Source of the DNA: Actinoplanes missouriensis 431
Lineage (GTDB): Bacteria > Actinomycetota > Actinomycetes > Mycobacteriales > Micromonosporaceae
Length of the DNA: 64,000 nt
Assembly (NCBI RefSeq): GCF_000284295.1
Contig: NC_017093.1
Span: 6,200,001 to 6,264,000, forward strand
Reading direction: 5' to 3'
Position 1 is the stretch's first letter, and every line of letters starts with the position of its first letter. Below the pieces are notes generated by a model, which saw only the letters and a program-made list of their open reading frames with translations, did not search any database and was not told where the DNA came from. Position numbers and translations under genes: made by a program. This document shows positions 9,410-18,002 of this stretch, piece by piece.

Positions 9410-9979
9410 GTGCCCGACCCCGTGGAGTGGCTCGCCGCCCTGGACGCCGATCCGCAGGGCTGGGCGCTGGCCACGGCCGTCCGGGCGGACGGCGGCGCCG
9501 GTGAGATCGTCGACTTCGAGCTGCGGTACGTGAACGAGGCGGGCGCCCGGCTGACCGGCCGGACCCGGGCCGAGCTGATCGGCGGCCGGTACCGGGAGCT
9601 GTGGCCGGAGACCGCTGGTCCGCCGCCGGTTCCGCGCGAGGCGCTCAGCGCGTCCACCGCCCGCCGGTTCACCAGTGACATGCTCGCCGCCTGGGACCTC
9701 ACCGCGCTGCTCGAGGACGCCCTGCTGATGCTCGGCGAGCTGATCACCAACGCGATCCAGCACACCGTCGGGGACGTGGTGGTGGAGCTGCGCACGGACG
9801 GGGCGCTGCGCATCGCGGTGAGCGACCCGAGCAACCGTCTCCCGGTGCCGCGGACCCCCGGCCCGGAGAGCGAGAACGGGCGCGGCCTGCTGATCGTCGA
9901 GCGCCTGGCCGCCGGCTGGGGCACCGCGATGCTCCCGGCCGGCGGCAAACAGGTCTGGTTCGAGCTGCCCCTGCCCTGA
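9410..9979 (+). CDS. PAS-like domain fused to HATPase_c (serine-kinase/anti-sigma type)
   Basis: About 189 aa. Residues 1-70 look like a short PAS fold (FELRYVNEAGARLTGRTRAELIGGRY..LWPE); the remainder is an ATP-binding domain of the RsbW/SpoIIAB type with N-box ELITNAIQH and G-box ENGRGLLIVERLA. Such proteins are abundant in actinomycetes and are thought to modulate anti-anti-sigma factors, but no partner gene is adjacent. The start is uncertain: GTG 9410 is used; GTG 9365 in the same frame is an alternative. The PAS part is short and the canonical His-phosphorylation domain is absent. Confidence 0.75.
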   Translation: MPDPVEWLAALDADPQGWALATAVRADGGAGEIVDFELRYVNEAGARLTGRTRAELIGGRYRELWPETAGPPPVPREALSASTARRFTSDMLAAWDLTALLEDALLMLGELITNAIQHTVGDVVVELRTDGALRIAVSDPSNRLPVPRTPGPESENGRGLLIVERLAAGWGTAMLPAGGKQVWFELPLP

Positions 9980-10000
9980 GCGCGGCCCGGCCCGGCGGGC

Positions 10001-10234
10001 TCAGTGCACGGCCAGGCCCATCCGGTGCGGGTCGGTCTCGCGGAAACCCCGGCAGTGCCCGCACACCAGGAAGTACTTCGCGGCCTTGACCGGGAAGAGC
10101 GGGATGAAGAACAGGGTGAACCGGGTGGTCCGTTTCAACAGCTGCTGCGGCGCCTGCCACCCGCAGATCTCGCAGTTCATCAGGTGCGTGCCGACCATGT
10201 GGTCCTTCGAGCTGATTCCGAACAACAAGAACAT
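10001..10234 (-). CDS. Small zinc-ribbon protein
   Basis: 77-aa protein with two CxxC knuckles, Cys21/Cys24 (CEIC) and Cys58/Cys61 (CGHC), separated by a hydrophobic stretch (FTLFFIPLFPV). This matches a conserved actinobacterial zinc-ribbon family of unknown role. ATG at 10234 begins MFLLFG; the ribosome site is weak. A very long overlapping frame on this strand is only a shadow of the gene on the other strand. Confidence 0.8.
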   Translation of the reverse strand: MFLLFGISSKDHMVGTHLMNCEICGWQAPQQLLKRTTRFTLFFIPLFPVKAAKYFLVCGHCRGFRETDPHRMGLAVH

Positions 10235-10315
10235 GGCTTTCAGTGTTACCCACCACCGCCAGACCTCAGTCGCCGTTACCCCGGGCGAAGACTCTGCGAG
10301 GGAGGTGCGGGCGAC

Positions 10316-12157
10316 GTGGCAGGACCGAGCCTGGTCATCCGGTTCGGTGCCGGGCGGATCACGATGGCGCTCGACGACGACACCGCGAGCGGCCTTCCGG
10401 CGCTCTCCCACCGAGACAGCGCGATCCGGCCCGGCAGCACGCCGGCCGAGTTGTCCGCGCTCCTCGCCGAGGTGCTGCGGCAGGCCGGGCCGCCGGTGCC
10501 GCGCCGGCTCACGGTGATCCACCCGGTGGGGTGGGAGGAGGCGCACCGGACCGCGATGACCCGCGCCACGGCCGCCGCCGGGGTGTCCGGTCCGTCGTTC
10601 CTGATCGGTCCGGTCGCGGTGGCCCACTCGGTCGCCACCGGCCTGCGGCGGCGGCGGGCCGCGGCGGTGGTCACCCTGGGCGGCCCGGTCGCGGAGGTCG
10701 CGGTCGTCGTGCGTACGCGGTCCGGCTTCACCGTTGTCGGCGAGCCCTCGAGCGTGCTGGTCCCGCACACCCCGGAGGGCCGTCGCCGGGTGGTCGGCGA
10801 ACTGCTCACCACGGTCTCCGGGGCGGGTCTCACCTCGGAGCAGCTCGCCGGGGTCTACGTGGTGGGCGACACCGAGCCGGGCGCGCCCCTGGCGGCGGAG
10901 ATCCAGAAGACGCTCGGGGTGGCGACGTCGGCGCGCCGGGAATTGGAGAACGCCGCGGTGGACGGGGCGCTCAGCGCGTACCCCCGCAATCGCCGGCGCA
11001 GCGGGTGGCGCCGCACCCTGCTGGCCGCCGCCGCGGTGATCGCGCTGCTCGGCGCCGCGGTCGCCGGTGTGCAGGCGCGCGGCGGACCGGAGGCGGCCGG
11101 GGCCCGGTTCGTGGCCGCCACCGCCGCGCCCGCGCCGCTCGTGCACCTGCTCGATCCCGACGCCGGGACGCTGATCACGCTGGACACCGCGACCGGCCGC
11201 ACCACTCCGGCGTCCCCGCTGCCGGCCAGTGAGGCCGACTGGTTCCGGCTCACGCCGGACGGGCGGACCGCGGTGACCGGCAACATCGACGGCGTCACGC
11301 TGATCGACACGGCGACCCGCCGGGTACGCCACCACGTCCACCTGACCGGCGCCACCAGCACGGTGATCTCCGCCGACAGCCGGACCGTCTACGTGCTTAC
11401 CTGGCCGGACCCGGCCCGCCCGGCCATGATCGTGCCGGTCGACACCGCCACCGGCACCGCGGGCACACCCATCCCGGCGGGCCGGCGGGCCGGTCAGCCG
11501 GCCGGCGGACCGGACGGCGTGATCTACCTGCTGGAGCCGGCCCGCAAGGGCGCGGACGCCCGGCTGAGCATCGTCGAGACCGCCACCGGCTCCCGCCGCC
11601 AGATCGCGCTGCACCCGAGCTCGCGGGAGATCGCGCTGACCCCGGACGGGCGGACGCTCTATGTGGCGGCGGACCGGCGGCTGAGCTCCTACGACACGGT
11701 CACCGGCACGATGCGGGCGCCGATCACGCTGCCCCGCCGGATCACCGCGATGGCCGTCACGCCGGACGGGCGGTCGCTCTACGCGCTCGGCGCCGGCGCC
11801 GCGGTCGCGGTCGACGTGGCCACCGGCCGGGTGCGCGCCGAGATCCCGCTGCCCGGCGTCGGCAACGCGTGGCGCCTCAGCGCCGCGCCGGGCGGCCGCC
11901 GGGTGTACGCCTACGGCAGCACCGACGTCCCCGCGATCGGCTGGATCGACACCGCCACCGACCGGGCCGGCCCGCCGATCACCGTCGGCGCGCAGCCGTG
12001 GGAGATCGTGCACCGCGCCGACGGGGACGCGTCCTACGTGCTGACCCGGGCGCCCGGCAACCGGTCGGCGCTGGTCACCGTCGACGCGGTGAGCGGGACG
12101 GCGGGCCGGGTGTTCGACCTGCCGGCGGGGCCTGTCGTGATCGCGACCCCCGGCTGA
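10316..12157 (+). CDS. Membrane-anchored protein: actin/Hsp70-like N-domain plus beta-propeller
   Basis: 613 aa. Residues 1-220 show the alternating strand pattern of an actin/Hsp70-type ATPase fold (LVIRFGAGRITMALDD at the start, AAVVTLGGPVAEVAVVV as a second phosphate-loop-like strand, VYVVGDT near its end). One transmembrane helix follows at about residues 235-255 (LLAAAAVIALLGAAVAGV) after a basic RNRRRSGWRR stop. The outside part (about 270-613) has YVTN/WD40-type repeats marked by TPDGR and DTATG. Similar layouts occur in actinomycete proteins annotated as type VII-secretion associated, but no ESX core genes are adjacent. GTG start with GGGAGG upstream. Confidence 0.75.
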   Translation: MAGPSLVIRFGAGRITMALDDDTASGLPALSHRDSAIRPGSTPAELSALLAEVLRQAGPPVPRRLTVIHPVGWEEAHRTAMTRATAAAGVSGPSFLIGPVAVAHSVATGLRRRRAAAVVTLGGPVAEVAVVVRTRSGFTVVGEPSSVLVPHTPEGRRRVVGELLTTVSGAGLTSEQLAGVYVVGDTEPGAPLAAEIQKTLGVATSARRELENAAVDGALSAYPRNRRRSGWRRTLLAAAAVIALLGAAVAGVQARGGPEAAGARFVAATAAPAPLVHLLDPDAGTLITLDTATGRTTPASPLPASEADWFRLTPDGRTAVTGNIDGVTLIDTATRRVRHHVHLTGATSTVISADSRTVYVLTWPDPARPAMIVPVDTATGTAGTPIPAGRRAGQPAGGPDGVIYLLEPARKGADARLSIVETATGSRRQIALHPSSREIALTPDGRTLYVAADRRLSSYDTVTGTMRAPITLPRRITAMAVTPDGRSLYALGAGAAVAVDVATGRVRAEIPLPGVGNAWRLSAAPGGRRVYAYGSTDVPAIGWIDTATDRAGPPITVGAQPWEIVHRADGDASYVLTRAPGNRSALVTVDAVSGTAGRVFDLPAGPVVIATPG

Positions 12158-12170
12158 TCTCACGTGTCGC

Positions 12171-12187
12171 TAGGCTCCTGTCGCATG
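12171..12187 (+). promoter_or_regulatory. Leaderless -10 box for the MFS gene
   Basis: TAGGCT at 12171-12176 is 8 nt before the ATG at 12185, placing the expected transcription start at or near the start codon. This decides for the ATG over the in-frame GTG at 12164, which lacks any ribosome site. Confidence 0.45.
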
Positions 12188-13435
12188 GGGCGTGGCTTCG
12201 GATGGCTGTGGGCGGCGTACGCGGTCAGCACCCTCGGCACCTGGCTGGCGTTCGACGCGTTCTCACTGATCGCGATCCTCGCCCTGGACGCCGGCCCGGC
12301 CCAGGTCAGCCTGCTCGCGGCGGCCGGTCTCGCCGTCGGCGCGCTGACCGCGATCCCGCTCGGCCCGTGGGTGGAGTTCCGCCGCAAACGGCCGGTGATG
12401 GTCGGCGCCGACCTGGTGCGGTTCGCCGCGATGGCGAGCGTGCCCGTCGCCTACGTCCTCCACGTGCTCACTTTCGGTCAGCTGCTCGTGGTGTCGATGG
12501 TGGCGGTGACCGCCGACATCACGTTCCGGGCGGCCTCCGGGGCGTTCCTGAAGTGGCTCGTCCCCCGGGACGCCCTGCTGGAGGCGAACGCCCGGTTCGA
12601 GACCACCACGTGGACCGCCACCGTGCTCGGCCCGCCGCTCGGCGGCGCCGCGATCAAGCTCTTCGGCCCGGTGCTCACGGTCGCCGCCAACGCGGTGAGC
12701 TTCCTGGTCTCGGCGCTGTTCCTGCGCGGCGCCGGCGATCGTGAGCCGCCGCCGCCCGCGCGCCCGGCCCGGCGGATCAGCCGGGCCGACCTCGCGACCG
12801 GCTGGCGCCACCTGCTGGCCGACCCGCCGCTGCGCCGGCTCTACCTCAACACGGTGCTGGTCAACGGGCTGATCATGGCGACCGCCCCGCTGCTGGCGGT
12901 GCTGATGCTGGGCACGCTCGGCTTCCCGCCGTGGCAGTACGGGCTGGCGTTCGCCGTACCGTGCCTCGGTGGTCTTCTCGGCTCCCGCCTGGCCCGGCCG
13001 CTGGCCCTGCGGTACGGCCGCACCCGGGTCCTGCGGGTGGCCGGCGTGCTGCGGGTGTGCTGGTCGGTGCCGCTCGCGCTGATCACAACCGGACCCGCCG
13101 GGCTGGCGACCGTGATGGTCGCCGAGTTCCTGCTGATCCTCAGCGCCTCGGTGTTCAGCCCGCTGATGTCGACCGAGCGCCTCGACCGGACCCCGCAGGA
13201 CCGGGTTGCCCGGGTCCTCGCCGCCTGGACCGTCACCGACAAGACGACGGTCGCGGCGCTGACCGCGCTCTGGGGCCTGCTCGCCGCCGCGGCCGGCACC
13301 CGGGTCGCGATCGGGGCGGCCGGGCTGCTGCTCCTGGCGACCCCGATATTTCTGATCGGTCCGAACACTTCAGTCCCGCGCCCGGCAGCCGACAAGAACT
13401 CGCGAGACAGTCAGTTCGACTCGAGAGGCCGGTAG
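12185..13435 (+). CDS. MFS transporter
   Basis: 416-aa multi-pass membrane protein with about 10-12 hydrophobic segments, starting GRGFGWLWAAYAVSTLGTWLAF, typical of actinomycete MFS exporters of the macrolide-efflux-like (MefA/enterobactin-exporter) type. The substrate is not indicated. It lies 6 nt before the pyruvoyl arginine decarboxylase on the same strand, so agmatine or a related compound is one possible cargo; this is inference from context only. Confidence 0.85.
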   Translation: MGRGFGWLWAAYAVSTLGTWLAFDAFSLIAILALDAGPAQVSLLAAAGLAVGALTAIPLGPWVEFRRKRPVMVGADLVRFAAMASVPVAYVLHVLTFGQLLVVSMVAVTADITFRAASGAFLKWLVPRDALLEANARFETTTWTATVLGPPLGGAAIKLFGPVLTVAANAVSFLVSALFLRGAGDREPPPPARPARRISRADLATGWRHLLADPPLRRLYLNTVLVNGLIMATAPLLAVLMLGTLGFPPWQYGLAFAVPCLGGLLGSRLARPLALRYGRTRVLRVAGVLRVCWSVPLALITTGPAGLATVMVAEFLLILSASVFSPLMSTERLDRTPQDRVARVLAAWTVTDKTTVAALTALWGLLAAAAGTRVAIGAAGLLLLATPIFLIGPNTSVPRPAADKNSRDSQFDSRGR

Positions 13436-13441
13436 CACAAC

Positions 13442-13948
13442 GTGCGCAGCTCCGCGGTTTACGACCAGATCCCCGTCGTCAAGGTGACCGGTCAGGGCAC
13501 CACCACCCTCTCCGCCTTCCACGACGCGCTGGTCCAGGCCGACCTCGCCGTCTACAACCTGGTGCGGCTCTCCAGCGTCATCCCGCCCGGCACGTCGGTC
13601 GACGCGACCGGTAAGGCCCCGGTCCCGGTCGGCGCGTGGGGCGACAAGCTGTACTGCGTCTACGCCGACCAGTACGCGACCCTCCCCGGCGAGCAGGCGT
13701 GGGCCGGCATCGGCTGGGTGCAGCGCCTCGACGGCAAGGGCGGGCTCTTCGTCGAGCACGAGGGCACCAGCGAGGGATACGTCACCCAGGCGATCAAGAA
13801 CAGCCTCCGCGACCTGATCCGCGGGCACGAGGAGGGCTTCACCGACCCCGACTTCGTGGTGCACGGCGTGGTCTGCGAGAGCGACCCGGTCTGCGCCATG
13901 GTGATCGCCCCCTACGAGACCGCGACCTGGGTCGGCGCCGCTTCCTGA
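13442..13948 (+). CDS. Pyruvoyl-dependent arginine decarboxylase
   Basis: 168-aa proenzyme related to archaeal PvlArgDC, which converts arginine to agmatine with a self-generated pyruvoyl group. The autocleavage site is visible as Ser44-Ser45 in NLVRLSSVIPPG; cleavage would give an N-terminal beta chain of 44 residues and an alpha chain starting with pyruvoyl-45. The C-terminal half keeps the conserved WAGIGWVQ and EGYVTQAI segments. GTG start. No agmatinase or other polyamine gene is adjacent. Family assignment is good; the substrate might differ. Confidence 0.85.
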   Translation: MRSSAVYDQIPVVKVTGQGTTTLSAFHDALVQADLAVYNLVRLSSVIPPGTSVDATGKAPVPVGAWGDKLYCVYADQYATLPGEQAWAGIGWVQRLDGKGGLFVEHEGTSEGYVTQAIKNSLRDLIRGHEEGFTDPDFVVHGVVCESDPVCAMVIAPYETATWVGAAS

Positions 13949-14015
13949 GGGTGCTTCCGATCACGGCTTTTCCACTTCCCGGAATCGCCCGGGACCGCGG
14001 GAGGTTCGCGCTGAC

Positions 14016-14690
14016 ATGACGACGATCGGACTCATCGGCAGCGGGAACATCGGCAGCACCGTGGCACGTCTCGCGGTCGCGGCCGGCCACGACGTGGTGC
14101 TCAGCAACTCCCGCGGTCCCTCCACCCTCGCCTCCCTGGTCGCCGAGCTCGGCCCGCGTGCCCGCGCGGCAACCGTCGCCGAGGCGGCCGCGGCAGCCGA
14201 CATCGTGGTCGTCACGGTGCCGCTGAAGGCGTACCGCGACATCCCGGCGGCCCCGCTGGCCGGCAAGATCCTGATCGACACGAACAACTACTACCCCGAG
14301 CGCGACGGCGAGTTCCCCGACCTGGAGAACGGGTCGACGACCACCGGTGAGCTGCTCCAGAAGCACTTCGCCGACGCCTTCGTGGTCAAGGGCTTCAACA
14401 CCATCTGGTACGAGCACCTGCGCTCCCTGGCCCGCCCGGCCGGCTCGCCGGAACGGTCCGCGCTGCCGATCGCCGGCGACGACGAGACCGCGAAGAAGAC
14501 GGTGACCGGCTTCTTCGACAGCATCGGCTACGACACGGTCGACGTCGGGCCGCTCGCCGAGAACTGGCGCATCCAGCGGGACGAGCCCGCCTACGTGACG
14601 CCGTACGGTCCCTACGGCGACCCGGCCGGCGCGACCGCGAGCGCCGACTACATCCGCGAGCGCGTGGCGGCGGCGAAGCGCTCCCGATAG
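14016..14690 (+). CDS. NADPH-dependent F420 reductase-like Rossmann protein
   Basis: 224 aa. N-terminal dinucleotide-binding motif GLIGSGNIGSTVARLA (residues 5-20) followed by SNSRGP, a NADP-type ribose-phosphate loop. This is the F420_oxidored/ProC-like fold; family members reduce F420 with NADPH or act on unknown substrates. The KGFNTIWYEHL segment is characteristic of the NADP-binding oxidoreductase subgroup. ATG with GGGAGG upstream. A strong terminator follows. Whether it truly uses F420 cannot be told. Confidence 0.85.
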   Translation: MTTIGLIGSGNIGSTVARLAVAAGHDVVLSNSRGPSTLASLVAELGPRARAATVAEAAAAADIVVVTVPLKAYRDIPAAPLAGKILIDTNNYYPERDGEFPDLENGSTTTGELLQKHFADAFVVKGFNTIWYEHLRSLARPAGSPERSALPIAGDDETAKKTVTGFFDSIGYDTVDVGPLAENWRIQRDEPAYVTPYGPYGDPAGATASADYIRERVAAAKRSR

Positions 14691-14743
14691 ACGTGATGAC
14701 AGGCTTGCGCACACCCTTGCGGCGGCTCGGGTAGCAGGCCGAG

Positions 14744-14779
14744 GGCCGCGCGCCCGGTCGGCGGACCGGGCGCGCGGCC
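14744..14779 (+). terminator. Strong GC-rich terminator
   Basis: Perfect 16-bp inverted repeat (arms 14744-14759 and 14764-14779) with a 4-nt loop, followed by GCTTTCCCC. Ends the reductase-like gene and sits before the convergent FemAB-like gene. Confidence 0.8.
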
Positions 14780-14880
14780 GCTTTCCCCTATGCGGGTGGT
14801 GCCGCCGCCCGGCGGTCGCTTTCCCACGCGCGACCACCGCCCCTGGCACGGCGCGGTTCCGCAGGACGCGGTCCGGGTGG

Positions 14881-15897
14881 TTACTGGTCGGCTCGGGCTC
14901 CGGTCAGGCGGGCTGCTGTTCGCTGCTTGAAGGCGAACCCCTGCTTCGCCGCGTCGCGCAGGCGGGCGACCAGCGGTGACCGGGAGCGCCGCGCCCACGG
15001 GACCGGGACCTCCGTGGTGCCGTACTTCGCCTTGTACGCGTTCCCGCCCACGAAGTCGAACTCGGTCACACCCTGCTGCTTCGCCCAGCGCAGCGCATGC
15101 CAGATCAGCGTCTCGTTGGGCCGCAGGTGCTGGTGCTCCCGGTAGCTGGCGCCACCCCAGAAGTACATCGCCCGGTGGTACCACGGCAGGACCGCGGTGG
15201 CGATGCTGCGCCCTTCGGGATCACGGGCTCGGAGCAGCAGGATGCGGCCCGCCGGTTCCAGGTGACGGATCAACGACTTAACTCTTTCCACCGAATAGGT
15301 GGGCACCAGATTCTGCTTCGCGAAAACGTCCCGCAATTGATCGTAGAATTCGTCGGCGAATGCGGGATCGCCGTGCACCTCCTCGACGGTGACGCCGGAC
15401 TTCGCGGCCTTGCGGATGTTGCGCCGGCACGCGCTGGCCATCGCGCCGAAGAGCGCGTCCTCGTCCGGATTCACGTCGATCACCGCGGTCGGCGCGGCGT
15501 CCCAGCGCAGCCCGAGGCCGCCGAGATCCGCCTCGGTGAGGCCGCGGTCGCGGATCTCCAGATGCGCGCAGCCGAGCTCGCCGAAGGCGAACGGCATCAG
15601 CGCTTCCAGGGCGGCCCGGCGGGACACCTCCGGGAGCAGGTTGAACCCGACGTACGACGTGGTCCAGCCGGCCATCGGGCTGCCCAGGATCCGCAGGCCG
15701 TACTTCCTGGTGATCAGCCCGGTGAAGTGACCGACCGGGGTGTCGCCGTCGTGCAGGGTGGCCAGCACCGGCTCGGCGCCCTGGCACTCGGCGACGAACG
15801 CCAGCCACTCGGGAGTGTGGAAGATCAGTCGATCGTGGTAGCCCGCCCGGTCGCGCCAGAGCGCCGCATCCGGGTCCATCCGTCGCAGTCGAAGCAT
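14881..15897 (-). CDS. FemAB-like / GNAT acyltransferase 1
   Basis: 338 aa, two GNAT-like halves of the FemAB fold (exopolysaccharide-associated subgroup; signatures PMAGWTTSYVGFN, ACRRNIRKAAKSG, FDFVGGNAYKAKYG). FemAB enzymes transfer amino acids or acyl groups from aminoacyl-tRNA or other carriers to cell-wall precursors or glycans. The gene is divergent from the polysaccharide operon starting at 16124 and shares its regulatory region, so surface-polymer decoration is the likely role. ATG 15897 has GGGGA 9 nt upstream; the frame also runs open farther upstream but with no family resemblance. Confidence 0.82.
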   Translation of the reverse strand: MLRLRRMDPDAALWRDRAGYHDRLIFHTPEWLAFVAECQGAEPVLATLHDGDTPVGHFTGLITRKYGLRILGSPMAGWTTSYVGFNLLPEVSRRAALEALMPFAFGELGCAHLEIRDRGLTEADLGGLGLRWDAAPTAVIDVNPDEDALFGAMASACRRNIRKAAKSGVTVEEVHGDPAFADEFYDQLRDVFAKQNLVPTYSVERVKSLIRHLEPAGRILLLRARDPEGRSIATAVLPWYHRAMYFWGGASYREHQHLRPNETLIWHALRWAKQQGVTEFDFVGGNAYKAKYGTTEVPVPWARRSRSPLVARLRDAAKQGFAFKQRTAARLTGARADQ

Positions 15898-15993
15898 GTG
15901 TTCGGTATCCCCGATCGAAATAGACGCCGCGGTGGGATGGTGCCCACCGCCGGCGTCATTCCACAATGACCCGTTCGGACCATTTATCAATCG

Positions 15994-16012
15994 ACGTGAG
16001 TAATACTCACGT
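15994..16012. promoter_or_regulatory. 19-bp perfect palindrome in the polysaccharide control region
   Basis: ACGTGAGTAATACTCACGT: 8-bp arms around AAT, in the AT-richer 226-bp region between the FemAB-like gene and the deacetylase. It has the size and symmetry of a dimeric repressor or activator operator. Confidence 0.65.
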
Positions 16013-16017
16013 TCCTT

Positions 16018-16033
16018 ATGACAATTGCTACTG
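16018..16033 (+). promoter_or_regulatory. 16-mer shared with the other polysaccharide promoter region
   Basis: ATGACAATTGCTACTG occurs here, 5 nt after the 19-bp palindrome and 90 nt before the deacetylase start, and again in the same orientation relative to the right-arm operon at 38923-38938 (minus strand). Confidence 0.6.
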
Positions 16034-16123
16034 CCGTGGATCGTACGCATTTGCCATCGTGGGTGAGAGCCGCGGGGCGCAAGGCGCGCCGTGGCCCTTC
16101 GTGGTCGAGATCAAAGGGGGACC

Positions 16124-16894
16124 ATGCATCCGCCCACCGCGCTGAAGAAACGCCTGAACGAGCTCGGGCTGCGCAGCCGGCTGCGGGCACGGCCTCGCAC
16201 GCAGGGCCGGATCCTCGCCCCCGCCGGCCTGCTGCGCCGCCTGCCCAGCACCCCCGGTCTCTACTTCCCCTTCTACCACGACGTGCTCCCGGAGTACGGC
16301 GCCGACCTGCGCCGCCACCTGCGCACCCTGCAGCGGATCGGCCCGATGCTCTCCTGGGACGAGGCGCTGCGCGTGCTGGCCGGGGACAAGCCACTGACCG
16401 GCCCGATGTTCTGCCTCTCCTTCGACGACGCGCACCGCAGCTGGCGCGACGTGGCAGCGCCGATCCTGCTGGAGATGAAGGTGCCGGCGATGTTCTTCCT
16501 GACCTCCGGGCTGGTCGGGCAGCCCGGCAACCTCACCTGGGACGACTGCCGGCAGCTGGTGGCGGCCGGCTTCCGGTTCGGCTCGCACACGGTGACCCAC
16601 CACCGGCTCGCCGACCAGGACGACGAGGAGGCCGCCCGGGAGATCGTCGAGTCGAAACGGGAGATCGAGGACGAGCTCGGCGTCGAGGTACGGGACTTCG
16701 CCGCGCCGTACGGTCATCCCGCCGTGGATTTCCGTGAGCGGGACGTGCGGGTCGCCCGGGAGGCGGGCTACCGCAGCTTCGCCACCACGCTGCGCCCGGC
16801 GATGCATCGCGGCGACTCACCGATGTGGATCCGGCGTCAGGGCCTGCACCCGGCCTGGCCGATCATGGCGGTGAGGACCCGGGTCCATGACTGA
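16124..16894 (+). CDS. Polysaccharide deacetylase (CE4)
   Basis: 256 aa NodB-homology enzyme. Motif 1 is CLSFDDA (Asp-Asp), motif 2 is FGSHTVTHHRL (the metal-binding His-x3-His), and DFAAPYGHP resembles motif 3. The N-terminal 35 residues are basic and Arg-rich with no clear signal peptide, so it may act on a lipid-linked intermediate at the cytoplasmic face; this is uncertain. First gene of the rightward operon, AAAGGGGG ribosome site, overlapping the next gene by 8 nt. Confidence 0.9.
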   Translation: MHPPTALKKRLNELGLRSRLRARPRTQGRILAPAGLLRRLPSTPGLYFPFYHDVLPEYGADLRRHLRTLQRIGPMLSWDEALRVLAGDKPLTGPMFCLSFDDAHRSWRDVAAPILLEMKVPAMFFLTSGLVGQPGNLTWDDCRQLVAAGFRFGSHTVTHHRLADQDDEEAAREIVESKREIEDELGVEVRDFAAPYGHPAVDFRERDVRVAREAGYRSFATTLRPAMHRGDSPMWIRRQGLHPAWPIMAVRTRVHD

Positions 16895-17996
16895 CGCGCG
16901 CATCTACCTCTCCCCGCCGGACGTCAGCGACCTGGAACGCAAGCTGCTGCTCAACGCGTTCGACTCGAACTGGGTGGCGCCGGTCGGCCCCGACCTGGAC
17001 GCCTTCGAGGAGCAGGCCGCGGCGCTGGTCGGCGTGCGGCACGCGGTCGCGCTCAGCAGCGGCACGGCGGCGCTGCACCTGGCCCTGATCGCCGCCGGGG
17101 TGCGCCGGGGCGACACCGTGCTGGTCCCGTCGTTCACGTTCGCCGCCACCGCGAACGCGGTGCTCTACCTGGGCGCCCGCCCGGTCTTCGTGGACTCGAC
17201 GCCGGACAGCTGGAACGTGGATCCCGAGCTGATCGCCGAGGAGCTGCGCGCCCGGGCCGAGCGGGGCCAGCTCCCCCGGGCCGTGATCGCCGTCGACATG
17301 TACGGGCAGTGCGCCGACTACGAGCCGCTGCTGACCGCCTGCGACAGGTACGGCGTACCCCTGATCGAAGACGCCGCGGAGGCACTGGGCGCCACCTACC
17401 GGGGCCGTCCCGCCGGCGCGTTCGGGCTGGCCGGGGTGCTGTCGTTCAACGGCAACAAGATCATCACCACCGGCGGCGGCGGGATGCTGGTGACCGACGA
17501 CGGCCGCGTCGCCACGCAGGCCCGGCACCTGTCCACCCAGGCCCGCGAGCCGGTGCCGCACTACGAGCACCGCACGGTCGGCTACAACTACCGGCTCAGC
17601 AACCTGCTCGCCGCGGTCGGCCGGGGCCAGCTCCAGCGGCTCCCGCAGATGATCGCCGCTCGCCGGGAGACGTTCCGCTTCTACCAGCGCGAGCTGCCGG
17701 ACCTGGAGTTCATGCCGATCGCGGCGTACGGCGAACCGAACTACTGGCTCACCTGCGTGCTCACGGACCAGCGCGACGAGATCATCGCCGAGCTGGCCCG
17801 GCACGACATCGAGGCCCGCCCGGCGTGGAAGCCGATGCACCTGCAACCGGTCTTCCGGGACTGCGTGATGCGCGGCGGGCACGTCAGCGCCGACCTGTTC
17901 CGCCGCGGGCTCTGCCTGCCCAGCGGCTCCGCCCTGACCGGCCGCGACCGGGAGCGCGTGGTCACCGCCGTCCGAACCGCGCAGCAGAGGGGCTGA
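16887..17996 (+). CDS. DegT/DnrJ/EryC1 sugar aminotransferase
   Basis: 369-aa PLP enzyme that transaminates keto-sugar nucleotides. SSGTAALHLALIAAG (about 50-64) and the pyridoxal Lys in FNGNKIITTGGGG are conserved. It would fit with the 4,6-dehydratase encoded at 36809-38746, which makes the 4-keto-6-deoxy sugar such an aminotransferase needs. Start overlaps the deacetylase end by 8 nt; next gene is 6 nt downstream. Confidence 0.93.
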   Translation: MTDARIYLSPPDVSDLERKLLLNAFDSNWVAPVGPDLDAFEEQAAALVGVRHAVALSSGTAALHLALIAAGVRRGDTVLVPSFTFAATANAVLYLGARPVFVDSTPDSWNVDPELIAEELRARAERGQLPRAVIAVDMYGQCADYEPLLTACDRYGVPLIEDAAEALGATYRGRPAGAFGLAGVLSFNGNKIITTGGGGMLVTDDGRVATQARHLSTQAREPVPHYEHRTVGYNYRLSNLLAAVGRGQLQRLPQMIAARRETFRFYQRELPDLEFMPIAAYGEPNYWLTCVLTDQRDEIIAELARHDIEARPAWKPMHLQPVFRDCVMRGGHVSADLFRRGLCLPSGSALTGRDRERVVTAVRTAQQRG

Positions 17997-18002
17997 CCCG
18001 CG

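Noticed and set aside
10001..12163. Minus-strand frame of 720 codons
   Set aside because: Only its last 77 codons (zinc ribbon) are real; the rest mirrors the actin-fold gene.
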